Below, one piece after another: positions 47,072 to 57,761 of a stretch of DNA of 64,000 nt. The notes under the pieces were generated by a model, which was not told the origin of the DNA, made no database searches, and saw only the letters and a program-made list of their open reading frames with translations. Each line of letters begins with the position of its first letter. The first letter of the stretch is position 1. Both the position numbers and the translations under genes were made by a program. The stretch is taken from NCBI GenBank assembly GCA_001305115.1, contig BCAA01000013.1, forward strand, positions 18,783 to 82,782. The letters are read 5' to 3'. Origin of the DNA: Clostridia bacterium UC5.1-1E11. GTDB taxonomy: Bacteria > Bacillota > Clostridia > Oscillospirales > Acutalibacteraceae.

Positions 47072-47852
47072 TGCGATGCCACCTCATACATAATACAAAA
47101 AATTTGTAATTGTATTTTTTATAAATGAATCCGCCGATCAGCAATACTGCTAAGGCATAAAACGCACATAGCAAATGAAAGCTTGGCTCCGGAATGTCGT
47201 TATCAATCACAATCTTTCGGAAGTAACGGATGTATACGAAAATAGGATTCAAATAGAATAAATACCGAATGTGTAAAGCAAACGCCTCAATATTATAAAA
47301 AATCGCGGAAAAATACATGATGACCTGTGTGACCACCGTATAAAGATATTGAATGTCTTTAAAAATCATAAACAGGGCCGACAGAATAAGCCCCATTCCG
47401 ATATTGAACACCACTAGGCAACCGATCGGATAGAGCAACAATAAAAAGGTCCAGCGAAATGGAATCCCATCAATTGCAACAAAGACAAAAAACACCACTA
47501 GTGTTAAACAGAAATTAATGAAAGAAGATACATTTTTCGACAACAAAAACATGTACTTTGGAACATTGATTTTTGAAAACACAGCGGAATTATCCATCAA
47601 TGAGGACATCCCGCTGTTTGTTGCATCGGTAAAATAAGAGAACACCAACTGCCCGCAAAACAGGTAAATCGTATAGTGGGGCGTAGACCGCCCAAAGAAC
47701 TGTGTAAAAACCAAGCTCATGACTAACAACATCAGCAGCGGGGATAGCACACTCCAAAACATCCCCAATACGGTGCGTTTGTATTTTTTCTTAAAGTCTC
47801 TTTTTACCAGCTCCTCAAAGAGAAACTGATATTTCCGCATTTTTTGTAACAT
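47061..47852 (-). CDS. Polysaccharide export ABC-2 permease
   Basis: 263 residues, six membrane helices. VKRDFKKKYKRTVLGMFWSVLSPLLMLLVMSLVFTQFF at the N-terminus is the Wzm/TagG signature region. With the ATPase it exports a lipid-linked glycan. AAGGTG before ATG 47852. Confidence 0.92.
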   Translation of the reverse strand: MLQKMRKYQFLFEELVKRDFKKKYKRTVLGMFWSVLSPLLMLLVMSLVFTQFFGRSTPHYTIYLFCGQLVFSYFTDATNSGMSSLMDNSAVFSKINVPKYMFLLSKNVSSFINFCLTLVVFFVFVAIDGIPFRWTFLLLLYPIGCLVVFNIGMGLILSALFMIFKDIQYLYTVVTQVIMYFSAIFYNIEAFALHIRYLFYLNPIFVYIRYFRKIVIDNDIPEPSFHLLCAFYALAVLLIGGFIYKKYNYKFFVLCMRWHRNDN

Positions 47853-47870
47853 GTTCTTTCACCTTATAGA

Positions 47871-49830
47871 TTATGAAATATGCAAATGCTCTTTTAAACG
47901 CCGCCAAGTATAACGCATCCCGTGTTCTTTATAGCAGCGAATTCCTCCACGAATTTTTCTGGGAATGAACGTAATAAAACGGCCGATTTTATAAGAAACG
48001 GACGCATGAATATTTCGAATTTCTTGATCTGCGCTAGACCTTAAAGTCACCTCCCCTCCTTTCATGAGACTTAGTAATAATTGCTCATAGAATGGAGTAT
48101 TCCTAGCATATTTCCAAAAATAGTGAGCCATTTCTCTATCTATGTTTTTCCATGGTTTGATACCTGCCGTAAAGTGTATAATATTAGGGCACTCTTTAAT
48201 TCTATCATATCGCTCTTGAAAATGATCCAGTAGGCCATATCCTTCACCATTCCATTGATGATGCCATTGAAAGTTCCACGCATCGTCAATATAACAAATA
48301 TTATTTCTGCAAACTATATTGATAATATCTTGGTCAGGACAAATTAATTCGTTTTTCATATCTACAAGTTTAAAGCATTTTTCTTTTATGTTATCTTTTA
48401 TAAATCGATTTACATTAATTAGTAAGACCCCTGAATTGATATATTGATCTATTGGGACTTTTAAATCTCTTTCCACACGATCTCTAGTGCGAAAATTACT
48501 AAAATTATTTATTCCGCCAATTATTTTATTTCCTATATCATATTTATATAGCTCAGCAATGTCTTTTTGTACAACTAAATCACAATCAAGATAAAGCACT
48601 TTATCATACTGAGAAAAAATTTCAGGAATAAGCCATCTGTAGTACATTTCCTCACTATAATGTGCTCTTGAATATAAATCAGATTTTAAAACCATATTAC
48701 TTACATTCACTAACTCAATATGAATGTTTTTACAAGTCATTGAGCAAAGACGTTCATGAAAATCGCAAGATATATTATCATGAAGTACATAAATAAAATA
48801 TAAAAAACGATTAGATGCATGTTCCTTAATGGAACTGATTGCTGTAGCTAAATAAGGTGCATAACTTTCATTACAAGCAAAAACTATTGGAATAATATGG
48901 CTATCGGTTTCATTCAAAATAATTTTCTTATTAAACCGTTCATCTTTTGATTTGTTCTTGATAGATTCTCTTACAATTTTATTTCTCCCCAAAGGTGACA
49001 TTTCAAAATACCGGATCCAATAATCCGCCATTGGTATGTCAAAAAACTTCCATGGTTTATCTTCTGAAGAAAAATGAATAATTTGAGCATCTTTTCTTAT
49101 ATCATCTAAACTGGTATAACTTGTATTGAAAGTTTTATTTAAACGTTCTAGAGTGTAATGATTTTGACTTCTAGTTAAATTAATATATAAAACATTGTAC
49201 TTTAATGGCAATTGTTTAACATGCCCGCGAAATACATCGTTAAATACATTTTGATCCATCAGACTCGTATCTGTAGATTCTCTCTTTGTCTGAATCAATA
49301 ACTCAGTTATGTTATCCTCGCGTATCTTTGCCAAATTTAATAACATAACTCCAGAATTAAAATAGTCTCTCCCTGATGCCGTTTCTATTAATGGTTTGTC
49401 AAAGAGAACCTGTGGGACATCTCGGACAACCCCTGCGTATACTTTGGAAACATCTTGTTCGAACAACTCCTCAAGATCAGATAAAACAATGATATCTCCA
49501 TCTAAATAGATTACTTTATCGTAATTTCTGACGATTTGTGGAATATCAAACTTAAGTAGTGCAGCATTACTTGCGACTAAATAAATACTATTGGAGTCCT
49601 TGTGCAAAGAATCATATTTCCTCGCAGAAGCCAAAATAACTGTAACCTTTACTCGATCCCCATTAAAACGATCAAAAAAGTTGAATATGCTCTTCCGTTA
49701 ATTCTGAGGCTATAATAAAAATATCATAATATGTTACTTTCTGCTTGTTTTCTATAAGAGAAGTAATTGCAACTACTGTAGGCACCACATAGTTATCATC
49801 ACAAATAAAGGCAATCGCAACTTTGTTCAT
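47871..49830 (-). CDS. Two-domain GT8 glycosyltransferase (frameshifted near the 5' end)
   Basis: Composite 652 residues. ATG 49830 follows GGAGG. The frame starting NKVAIAFICDDNYVVPTVVAI stops at 49675 because of an extra base in a T6 run (plus A6 49674-49679). Removing one base continues LFDRFNGDRVKVTV into the long frame. Two successive GT8 domains are seen, each with a DxD motif: KVIYLDGDIIVLSDLEELF and KVLYLDCDLVVQKDIAELY, and each with HF(S/T) and KPWK (SSEDKPWKFF, AGIKPWKNI). Transfers hexoses in polysaccharide assembly, two additions by one protein being likely. Confidence 0.87.
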
Positions 49831-49851
49831 AAAGTTAACCTCCAATAATAA

Positions 49852-51232
49852 TCATCGAATTAATGCAAGATAAATTTGCTCATAAGCATTCGTTTCCGTT
49901 ATAACGGTTGGATTATTAATTGAACAAACAACCCTATTCATACTGACTGCTTTTTGCAAGGCCAAAAATAAATTTTTTTCTCCGAGGTCAAACAGTATCC
50001 CGTTCTTCCCCTCCCGTACCGCTTCCGGCATTGCGCCCATTCGGGAAGCCACCACAAGACATCCCGCAGAGATTGCCTCACGGACCACAAAATTATACGT
50101 CTCATACCACAGGGAGGGTACAACAATACAATCGTGTGTTCGATAAACCTCCGGCATACGCTCGAACGAAACCGAACCGCAAAAATGAATCCTTTGATCG
50201 TTTCCGGCTAGCCGCTTTAATCGCCGTTCATAGAAAGCCGTACCTGTTCCATACAGATCCAATGTATAATCCCCGGTGAGACGTCGGAAAGCAGCAATAA
50301 GCACGTGAATCCCTTTTAATTCCGAAAAGGTGCCTACATACGCAAATGTTTTGACCTGATTGATCGGCCCACGGGAAAAAGAAAATTCAGGTGCAATCCC
50401 ATGCGGAATGACGTATGGCACAATCTCGGGAAATTCCTGATGAACCACAGACGCCACAAATTCAGAGGGTACGGCAACAGCAGCAGCCTTTTGCAAAAGT
50501 TCATCTGCATATTTATAACGTTGAGAAAAATTTGGAATCGTGTTCGTTTTGCATGCAGCAGCACATCGCTGTCCCTGTTTACAGCCAGGGCAAAAATGTC
50601 CCTGCCGGTCTACCATTGTAGCATAGTGGCAAAGAATATTAAAGTCCGTCAACGTTACAATATAGGGAATACGGATCTCCATACACACCCGTAAAAAACG
50701 CCGCCATCGGTTGCGGATAAGCGCAATGCACGATGTCCGGACAATCCTGCTTCAGAAAATGTGTGGCAAAAAGCCGCATAGATCGATCGTTTGGATCAAT
50801 GCGTTTATAAAACAGCCCGTAGGGAGTCTTACGATAGCGAAACTCTACCACTTGAATTCCTTCAAAAAGGTAGGTTCGATATAAGATATCTCCTACTGAA
50901 GATGGGTACACTTTACAATCCTCCGTACCCAGAGTAAAAACCTTTACCCGATGCCCTTTTTCCTGCTGGGTCCGTGCCATATTGAATACAAAGCGTTCCG
51001 TTCCCCCTTGGCGAGATGGATAAAAATAATGGACCAAGTAATAAATAAAAAGGGGTTCGCCCTCTCGATTAGAAGCCGGCAATTCTTTATTTGGACAAGA
51101 CGGGAAATACGGCACTTCCGTCTTTCCTTCCGCCCGGAACCGCTTTCGATCTATTACATATTTTTCCCAGATTTTTGCGGCCATCCCTCGGATGCCATAG
51201 TAATCAAACAAAGACTTTGCTTTTTTCAGCAT
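49852..51232 (-). CDS. GT4-type glycosyltransferase (frameshifted)
   Basis: Composite 459 residues. The N-terminal half carries YYLVHYFYPSRQGGTERFVFNMA and PDIVHCAYPQPMAAF. The C-terminal half carries YIVTLTDFNILCHYATM, VIPHGI, FAYVGTFSELKGIHVLI and SLWYETYNFVVREAISAGCLVVA (EX7E motif). An extra base in a T6 run (plus A6 50693-50698) separates the halves. A cysteine-rich insert (CPGCKQGQRCAAAC) follows the donor loop. Retaining transferase of the surface polysaccharide cluster. Confidence 0.87.
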
Positions 51233-51373
51233 CCTTCGGCCACTTCCTTTCTCGATATGGACAAATCCTAATTCATTCGAATCCTTCTAAAAGCAAAAAA
51301 TCATTGAGATCTTTTCACTCTTCAAAATTATAACAGAGTTCAAGTCCCTGAACAATCGCCCGAGGACGTCCCC

Positions 51374-51402
51374 TCATATTCTCAAAGTTCTCCACATATA
51401 TT
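51374..51402 (+). promoter_or_regulatory. Sigma-E-like promoter of spoIIID
   Basis: TCATATT (51374-51380), 14 bases, CATATATT (51395-51402). Sigma-E consensus is kmATATT and CATACAnT with similar spacing. About 96 bases upstream of the spoIIID start. Confidence 0.6.
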
Positions 51403-51497
51403 TGGTAGCATAGGGCGGTTCAAGCGGAAAAACGGATCCTTTCCCAATCTTGAGCTTACAGTCTGAACATGCCCTAACTAAAACAGGGGGGCGTACC

Positions 51498-51800
51498 ATG
51501 AAAGGCATCGTTGAAGAGCGCGCTGTAGAGCTCGGAGAATATATCTTAGAGAATAAAGCTACGGTTCGCAAAGCTGCCAAAAAATTTGGCGTCAGTAAAA
51601 GCACCGTACATAAAGATGTCGCGCAGCGTTTAAAATATGTCGATCCACAACTTTACCGAGAAGTGAAAAACGTGCTCGAGGTGAACAAAGCCCAACGGCA
51701 TATCCGCGGCGGCATGGCAACTCGAATGAAATACAAAAAAGCCCAACACCAACCCTGGCCAATCCAAATCGATAAGATCTCCAGTCTCTTCCCACGGTAA
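51498..51800 (+). CDS. spoIIID: Sporulation transcriptional regulator SpoIIID
   Basis: 100 residues from ATG 51498 with AGGGGGG upstream. VEERAVELGEYILENKATVRKAAKKFGVSKSTVHKDV is the SpoIIID helix-turn-helix, followed by the basic C-terminal helix LEVNKAQRHIRGGMATRMKY. A mother-cell regulator acting with sigma-E in sporulation. The C-terminal extension of about 15 residues is slightly longer than in Bacillus. Establishes that the organism belongs to a spore-forming lineage. Confidence 0.95.
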   Translation: MKGIVEERAVELGEYILENKATVRKAAKKFGVSKSTVHKDVAQRLKYVDPQLYREVKNVLEVNKAQRHIRGGMATRMKYKKAQHQPWPIQIDKISSLFPR

Positions 51801-51851
51801 AAGCCGGAAATCGTTGCGAAAAATTCCATTGCATTTCCTTCTGTCCTCCTC

Positions 51852-51870
51852 TATAATGATAATAATTATT
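51852..51870 (+). promoter_or_regulatory. Fur-box-like operator upstream of the ZIP transporter
   Basis: 19 bases matching the classical Fur consensus (GATAATGATAATCATTATC) at 16 of 19 positions, 48 bases before the start codon. A Fur-family metal sensor (Fur, Zur or similar) could act here. Confidence 0.55.
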
Positions 51871-51917
51871 TTTATAATTTCGTTTCACAATGCTGAAACA
51901 TAAAAAGGAGGACTTCA

Positions 51918-52714
51918 ATGGTAGGAATGCACCCCGCATGGCTGGCCCTGACCGGTACAGGATTTACTTTTCTCTGTACGGCAGTCGGCGCAGCTATGGT
52001 TTTTTGTTTCGCGGAGGCGTTAAAGCAAATCTTCAACGCATCTTTTTGGGATTTGCCGCTGGCGTCATGATTGCAGCCTCTGTATGGTCTCTCTTGATAC
52101 CATCGATTGAAATGGCAGAAGAGCAAGGGACCATCGGATGGATTCCTGCGGCCGGCGGTTTTGTTTTAGGCGGCCTGTTTTTAATGGTTTTGGACCGAAT
52201 TCTGCCACACTTACATCCTGGCAGCGACCAACCGGAGGGAATCTCCTCGTCACTGAAACGCACAACCATGTTGGTCTTTGCTGTAACCTTGCACAACATC
52301 CCGGAAGGGATGGCAGTTGGCCTTTCCTTTGCGCTTGTAGCGCAGGAGGGAACCCCGGTGACACTCGCCGGCGCTATGGCACTGGCCATTGGAATGGGCC
52401 TTCAGAACTTTCCGGAAGGCGCCGCAATCTCGCTGCCTTTGAAACAGGAAGGACTTTCCACCACCCGGTCATTTATATATGGCGCACTCTCCGGCATTGT
52501 TGAACCCATCGGCGGCCTTTTGGCTGTTTTGATTGCCGGTTCTGTTACTCCACTGATGCCGTGGTTTCTTTCTTTTGCCGCAGGCGCTATGATTTACGTT
52601 GTGGTCGAAGAGCTGATCCCTGAGGCACATTTGGGCGAACACTCTCACACGGGGACTATGGGCGTCATGTTGGGATTCTTGGTTATGATGATTTTAGACG
52701 TGGCGCTTGGATAA
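51918..52714 (+). CDS. ZIP-family metal transporter (ZupT-like, frameshifted)
   Basis: Composite 265 residues from ATG 51918 (AAGGAGG upstream). First frame HPAWLALTGTGFTFLCTAVGAAMVF, then one T missing in the T6 run 52000-52005, then RGGVKANLQRIFLGFAAGVMIAASVWSLL. Metal-binding helices are HNIPEGMAVG and QNFPEGAA (H, E, N ligands). Eight membrane spans. Takes up zinc, iron or manganese, which fits the Fur-box-like operator in front. Confidence 0.88.
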
Positions 52715-52733
52715 CATAAAACAATCAGGAATG

Positions 52734-52765
52734 GGAGACGTTCTGTAAAAGAACGTCTCCTTTTT
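52734..52765. terminator. Bidirectional terminator
   Basis: Perfect 10-bp stem ggagacgttc (52734-52743) / gaacgtctcc (52751-52760), T5 tail, between the convergent ZIP and EpsG-type genes. Confidence 0.85.
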
Positions 52766-52766
52766 A

Positions 52767-53976
52767 TTATCCAAATGTTTGCACCAAAGTATTCAGGAAC
52801 GTCGTTGTAGTTGCTTGCACACGAAGAGCACTCACCTGGATTTCATCAAATACTGTATAAAACGGCAGCAGATTAATGCGGTTTTGCTGGATAAACCAGA
52901 AATAATAGATGAGCCCCAGTATAATCATGGCGATTATTCCATAAACATACCCGTAATTTCTCCAGCTTCCCTTTCCCGCCAAAAAACGCCGTTGCTTTTC
53001 TTCCTCTGTTCCAGTCGCCTGGAGAGCCGTCAACAGTTCCGGGACATATAAGATCGCTGCCGTAAAAAAGATATTTCCAATACGCTGAAACAAGAAGTGT
53101 TTCCATGTGAAGATAAAGAAGATTCCCGCATACATCGCTATGTTCACCAAAACCACATTGCGGGGATTTTTCTTGAGCAGAAGCTTTTGGAAAGCAATCA
53201 TTAGAACCATGGCTAAAACCGGAATAAAACCGGTCATAAAGTCGCGCCCCTGCATAAAATAAAGATTCTGATCGGTCGCATAATACTGATAGACAAACTG
53301 CGTGACCAAATTAAAAAATTTGCCAGGAAAAGACAAGCACCAATATAGTCATTCCACCATAGACTCCCAACGATATTCGGTTGATTGCAATCTGTGCCAA
53401 AAAATATACAGGGAGCATCAATAACAATGAATTGTGGAAGGTTGCTGCCAACAACACAAGCAACATATAGGGAACGATTCGCTTTTCTTTGATATAGTGA
53501 ATAGCGAATAGAAAAATGGCGATTCCCAAGGACTGACGAATGTAGCTTAACGTGTTTCCAAAGAAATTGAACGCCACAAAGATAAACATGCCAATCCATG
53601 GCTTTGAACAATCCCGGTAAAGGACCCATGCCGTCAATCCAATCATGATGGTGGCAATCACTGCCATGTACACAAATACATTCCCGGTTACAAGGGAAAT
53701 CAGAAAAGTTAACAGGCTGAATCCAAATTCTGTGAGATATGGATTGGCATCACTGACCAAAAAACTCCAACCGCCGCTTCGGACATTTTCAAAAAATGGG
53801 ACATAGAACTGATAATAATCAATACCGACATTTGTAGCACGCAAAGCTGAAAAAACAATCAAAACGACCGAAGAAAGACATAGGAATAGGATTTCCTTTT
53901 TGCGGCTCGGTCTCCATTCCCCCAAGAATAATCCTAGGAGCAAAACAACAAAGACAACTATGGCATATGCCCACAT
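52767..53976 (-). CDS. EpsG-family polysaccharide polymerase-like membrane protein 1 (frameshifted)
   Basis: Composite 402 residues from ATG 53976 (GAGGG 8 bases upstream). About ten membrane segments with the EpsG pattern LRATNVGIDYYQFYVPFF, SLLTFLISLVTGN and SYIRQSLGIAIFLFAIHYIKEK. An extra T in a T6 run (plus A6 53313-53318) breaks the frame at SWQIF, continuing NLVTQFVYQYYATD. Members polymerise or modify exopolysaccharide repeat units. Tandem with a clear paralogue upstream. Confidence 0.82.
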
Positions 53977-54036
53977 ATGAATCGCCCTCTTTCTCAATAC
54001 TTTCGATGTTTGTTATCCTTGGCCCGACGACATATG

Positions 54037-55214
54037 TCAAAAAAAGGTGACATATGGAATCAAGTTGATACGGTTTTGCAAAAGGAACCAGACATAATAC
54101 AATATTCCAAAGAAGATCGTTACCCCTACGCCATAGAAATAGTACTGCTTGTGCCAATTGGCGCGGCTCTGCATTCTACGGCGCTCCTTCAAACGCCGTT
54201 TTCGTTCTGCCTCGCTTTGGTGCCTTTTCGATTCCTCCTCTTTCCATACATCCGTCTCGACACATATGCTCTTCAAGATCTCTGGAATGAGAAAGACTGC
54301 ACTGGCAAAAAAATGTTTCCGATACGTTGAAAAATGTAGTGTTGACAGGTCAGTACAAACAATGCCCCTGTACATAAGGCTAAATGAATGAGCACTTTAT
54401 TTTGTGAATTCCTCTGTAATAGAAGCTTCTTTGTCAGCAGCGCGGTAATCGTCATCAAAACGGGAATCAGCGCCGTCTGCCAACTGCGCCCCCGTAGAAA
54501 ATACAGGCCCTCTTCCGTAGCATAAAACTGGTAAACAAATCGGGTGACAACCTGAAAGATTGGCCAAAATAGCAGCGACACCAGTAAAGTACCACCGGCA
54601 TACAGGGTGATCGTCTTCCAATGAATGGGAAGTTGCGCCAAAAAGTAGAAGGGTAGCAATATTAGAATCGACTTGTGAAAAGTCGCCGCCAACAATACGA
54701 TTCCCAGGTAGGGGAGCCACCGCTTCTCCTTCAGATATCGAATCGCAAACAGAAAAATAGCAATCGCAAACGACTGCCGGATAAAACTCATGGAATTGCC
54801 AAAAAAGTTGAAACTGACGAAGAGGAACATGCCCAGCCATGGGATTGCACAATCCCGATAAAGGACGATTGCCTCCAAGCCCACCAGGATGGCGGCTGCA
54901 ACAGCCATAAACACATGTACATCCCCGGTAAACCGCGAAACCACATAGTTCAACAGGCTAAAACCAAACTCAATCCGATATTCATTCTCCGGCCCTGTCA
55001 GGAACTGCCAACCTCCCCGATGCATTTGCTCAAAATACGCCTGATACATCGGATAGTCGATCCCCACCGTTTCCCCACGCAGGGCTGCAAACAGGATCAA
55101 CAGTATGGAGGCTCCTCCTAGAAAAAGGGCATCCTTTCGCCTGCTGGGTTTCCGCTCACAAAATAAAAGACCAGACGCGACAAGCGCCAGCAACAATCCA
55201 TAATAGGGCTGCAC
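54037..55214 (-). CDS. EpsG-family polysaccharide polymerase-like membrane protein 2 (frameshifted)
   Basis: Composite 392 residues. GTG 55214 follows GAGGGGG by 8 bases (TTG 55220 is possible). LRGETVGIDYPMYQAYF, SFIRQSFAIAIFLFAIRYLKEKRW and YAGGTLLVS align with the neighbouring gene throughout, so they are tandem duplicates that have diverged. One T is missing in a T7 run (plus A7 54307-54313) between RIGNIF and the C-terminal helix ASAVFLIPEILKS. A charged loop (KEEESKRHQSEAERKRR) precedes the last helix. Confidence 0.82.
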
Positions 55215-55342
55215 GGGCAATCCCCCTCAAAAGTAGTGTTCTCTCCACAAGCGCTCCATGCATGGGAAGGGGCTATCGCGGGCACTCCCCGCTGTATCTG
55301 TGAAAATGGTTCTTCTTATTATAACACAGCAGCAAACATTTT

Positions 55343-56736
55343 TCAGAGATCTTCGCTTTTGTTCACAATTCCTTTAAATATGGTCAAAAACAGAATCTTG
55401 ATGTCAAATAGAAAGGTCCAGTTCTCGATATAATAGATGTCACACTTGATTCGCTCTTCGATGGAGGTATCTCCTCTCCAGCCATTTACCTGTGCCCAGC
55501 CGGTAATTCCCGGCCGGACCAAGTGTTTCATCATATAGAGCGGGATCTCTTCGCGAAATTTTTCTACAAAGAAGGGACGCTCGGGTCGCGGTCCAACTAG
55601 GCTCATATCCCCTTTAAGGACATTCCAGAGCTGAGGCAACTCATCAATGCTATACTTACGCAGGAATGCGCCAAAGCCAGTGCGCCGGTTGTCCTTTCGT
55701 GTTCCCCAAGTCGTCATATCCGCATTGTTTTCCAGGCTCATCGAACGAAATTTATACATCGTGAATTCCTTTTTCCTCCGTCCGATGCGCGTCTGCTGAT
55801 AGATCACGGGGCCGGGGGAAGAACATTTCACCCCAATCGCTACTACCAACAGAACAGGGGACAACAATACCAGCCCCACAAAGGATACCAAAATATCAAA
55901 GCTTCTCTTCAAAAATCCATTTACCAAATTATCGAGCGGTACACGGCGCAGATTGATTAATGGCAAACCCTCTACAACATCGATGTAAGGTCTGGTAGGC
56001 AGATACTTCGTATAAAATGGGAGTAAGCTCGACTTGACCCCCTCTTTTTCGCAGGTATCAATGATCTCCTCCAATGCAGGGAATTCATCGTAATCGAGGG
56101 AAATGACGACCTCATCAATCTCTTTTTCTTCCAACAAACTCGCTAAATCCTGAAAAGTTCCACGATAGGGAAGCGTTCGTCTGCCGGTGCTCTCTGGCTG
56201 GTTGCTCAAATAGCCGCAGACGTCATAACCCAAACTGCGGTTCAAAAGTATTTTATCGTAGAATTCACCCGAGGCCTCATTCCACCCCACAATCAATAAC
56301 CGCTTGAGGTTATACCCCTTCTCGCGTAAACGCCGGAGAATCTTCCGAATCGCAAAGCGCTCCACAGAGCTGAAAAGGGTGTTAAAGGCCGCAAACAGGG
56401 CGATCACCATACGGGAAATATTCACTTCTTTCAAAAAAAGACCAACACAAAAATGAATACGGTTCCCAGAACATTGGCCTGTACAATCTTCCCCACTTCG
56501 GATACCAAGCCCTTGCTGCGAAACGAATCGTGCAGACCGAAATATTGATAAATTAAAAAGTAAAAAGGGATTACCAGGACCATCAGGCGCAAATAGTAGA
56601 GGATTCCAATCCGGTCATGTCCCCCATCGAGTACATTGAAGCGGAATAGGAACGCCAGCACCATGGAAACCAAACAGATGCACACATCCAGAACGACCAT
56701 GGTTATATTAAAAATTCGTTGGTTTTCCTTTAACAT
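55343..56736 (-). CDS. Polyprenyl glycosylphosphotransferase, initiating enzyme of polysaccharide synthesis (frameshifted)
   Basis: Composite 464 residues from ATG 56736. Four N-terminal membrane helices, a CoA-binding-like domain (LLIVGWNEASGEFYDKI), then the sugar transferase domain: SFDILVSFVGLVLLSPVLLVVAIGVK, KFRSM, RKYSIDELPQLWNVLKGDMSLVGPRPE and RPGITGWAQVNGWRGDT. Transfers a sugar phosphate to undecaprenyl phosphate. The frame breaks at a T7 run (plus A7 56433-56439) lacking one base. Probably the first gene of the cluster read toward 46 kb. Confidence 0.9.
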
Positions 56737-56870
56737 TTGCTTGTCCCTCTCCTTTCTGCGGGAAATCCCATGGGGTTGTGTTTATTGTACGGCATTGCGG
56801 ACAAAATGGCAAGTTTCCCAAAGGAAATTCTGATTTGCCAATTTCCGTCACAGGCCATTCAAAAGTCATC

Positions 56871-56899
56871 AAAAAAAAGGCCCGGCGTTTAGCGGGCCT
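56871..56899 (-). terminator. Terminator of the USP-like gene
   Basis: aggcccg (56878-56884) / cgggcct (56893-56899), followed on the minus strand by eight T. Confidence 0.8.
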
Positions 56900-56920
56900 C
56901 TCTAGCCTTGTCAATGGCAA

Positions 56921-57358
56921 TTATGCGTGTGCTGCTCTGGCAGAAACTGCCTTTCTGTTTGCTGGGCAGATATTATATATGATTCCGTCTTTTGCCACCA
57001 TCGAAATCGGAATTCTGGGCAAAAGCTTATGAAGAACTTCCACAAATCCGTTGACAGGGGCCTCCGCCATCCCTGTCACAATATGAGTCGCTCCTATTTG
57101 TTTTACAAACCCAACCGCCAATAATGCGGCATCATCGTGGAAATATACGGACATCTCTGCCTGTACATCGCGCGATGTCTGTCTCAGATACTCCAACTCC
57201 TCACAATCGGCATCAAATCCCGCCGAAGTCGGCTGTACACATAGCACATGCAAAGGAATCGACCGTTCTTCTGCGATTCGCTTTCCTGCTTTAATCAATC
57301 TGTCACAATCGCGCTGGCCTGTAACACAAACCAGAACCGCTCCTCTGTCGCTCACCAT
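56921..57358 (-). CDS. Universal stress protein-like domain protein
   Basis: 145 residues. VLVCVTGQRDCDRLIKAGKRIAEERSIPLHVLCV is the start of a USP/KdpD-type Rossmann-like fold, and LPRIPISMVAKDG ends it. Closest in style to the USP domain of KdpD sensor kinases, here as a free protein. The nucleotide-binding GxxGxxxxG motif is not clear. GGAGG before ATG 57358. Monocistronic. Confidence 0.7.
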   Translation of the reverse strand: MVSDRGAVLVCVTGQRDCDRLIKAGKRIAEERSIPLHVLCVQPTSAGFDADCEELEYLRQTSRDVQAEMSVYFHDDAALLAVGFVKQIGATHIVTGMAEAPVNGFVEVLHKLLPRIPISMVAKDGIIYNICPANRKAVSARAAHA

Positions 57359-57687
57359 TTTACCTCCTTTCCGTCAATCTCATTGTGTACCTACCGGGGA
57401 AACCTGCCACTTACACGGGCTGTAAATCCCCGCCTATTTAAGTATAGTAAAAAATCCGCCAGTTATGGTAACGTTCAGTGTCCATTTCATGAATAAACTG
57501 TAAAGGATTCACCAAACAGCCGAATTCCCATCCAACTTGATCGCCACCCCATCCATCAACAGGATTCCAGACCTATTTTGGAATCAGTACTTTTCTTTCT
57601 ATGTTTAGTGTATCACAATTTCTATAATAACTCCAGAAACATTCTTGTAATTTTTATGAATTTATTCTAATTTTCATTTATGATAAA
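57359..57687. other. Intergenic region upstream of the USP-like gene
   Basis: About 330 bases with no gene. The transcribed leader just before the USP start can fold (gggga.../...tcccc around 57392-57432), and I could not match it to a known riboswitch. Confidence 0.35.
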
Positions 57688-57737
57688 CACAAAAAAGCAG
57701 AGTTCCGGGGAAAATCCCTTTCGCTCTGCTTTTTGTG
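57688..57737 (-). terminator. Terminator of the spoIIQ-like gene
   Basis: Arms 57688-57702 and 57724-57737 (cacaaaaaagcagag / ctctgctttttgtg, one A bulge), T-rich end on the minus strand. Confidence 0.7.
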
Positions 57738-57761
57738 CCCCTAAGCGCTGACGGGGGCGCC

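Noticed and set aside
57359..57480. Riboswitch in the leader of the USP-like gene
   Set aside because: Folding is possible but conserved cores of known classes (c-di-AMP, c-di-GMP, preQ1) are not found.
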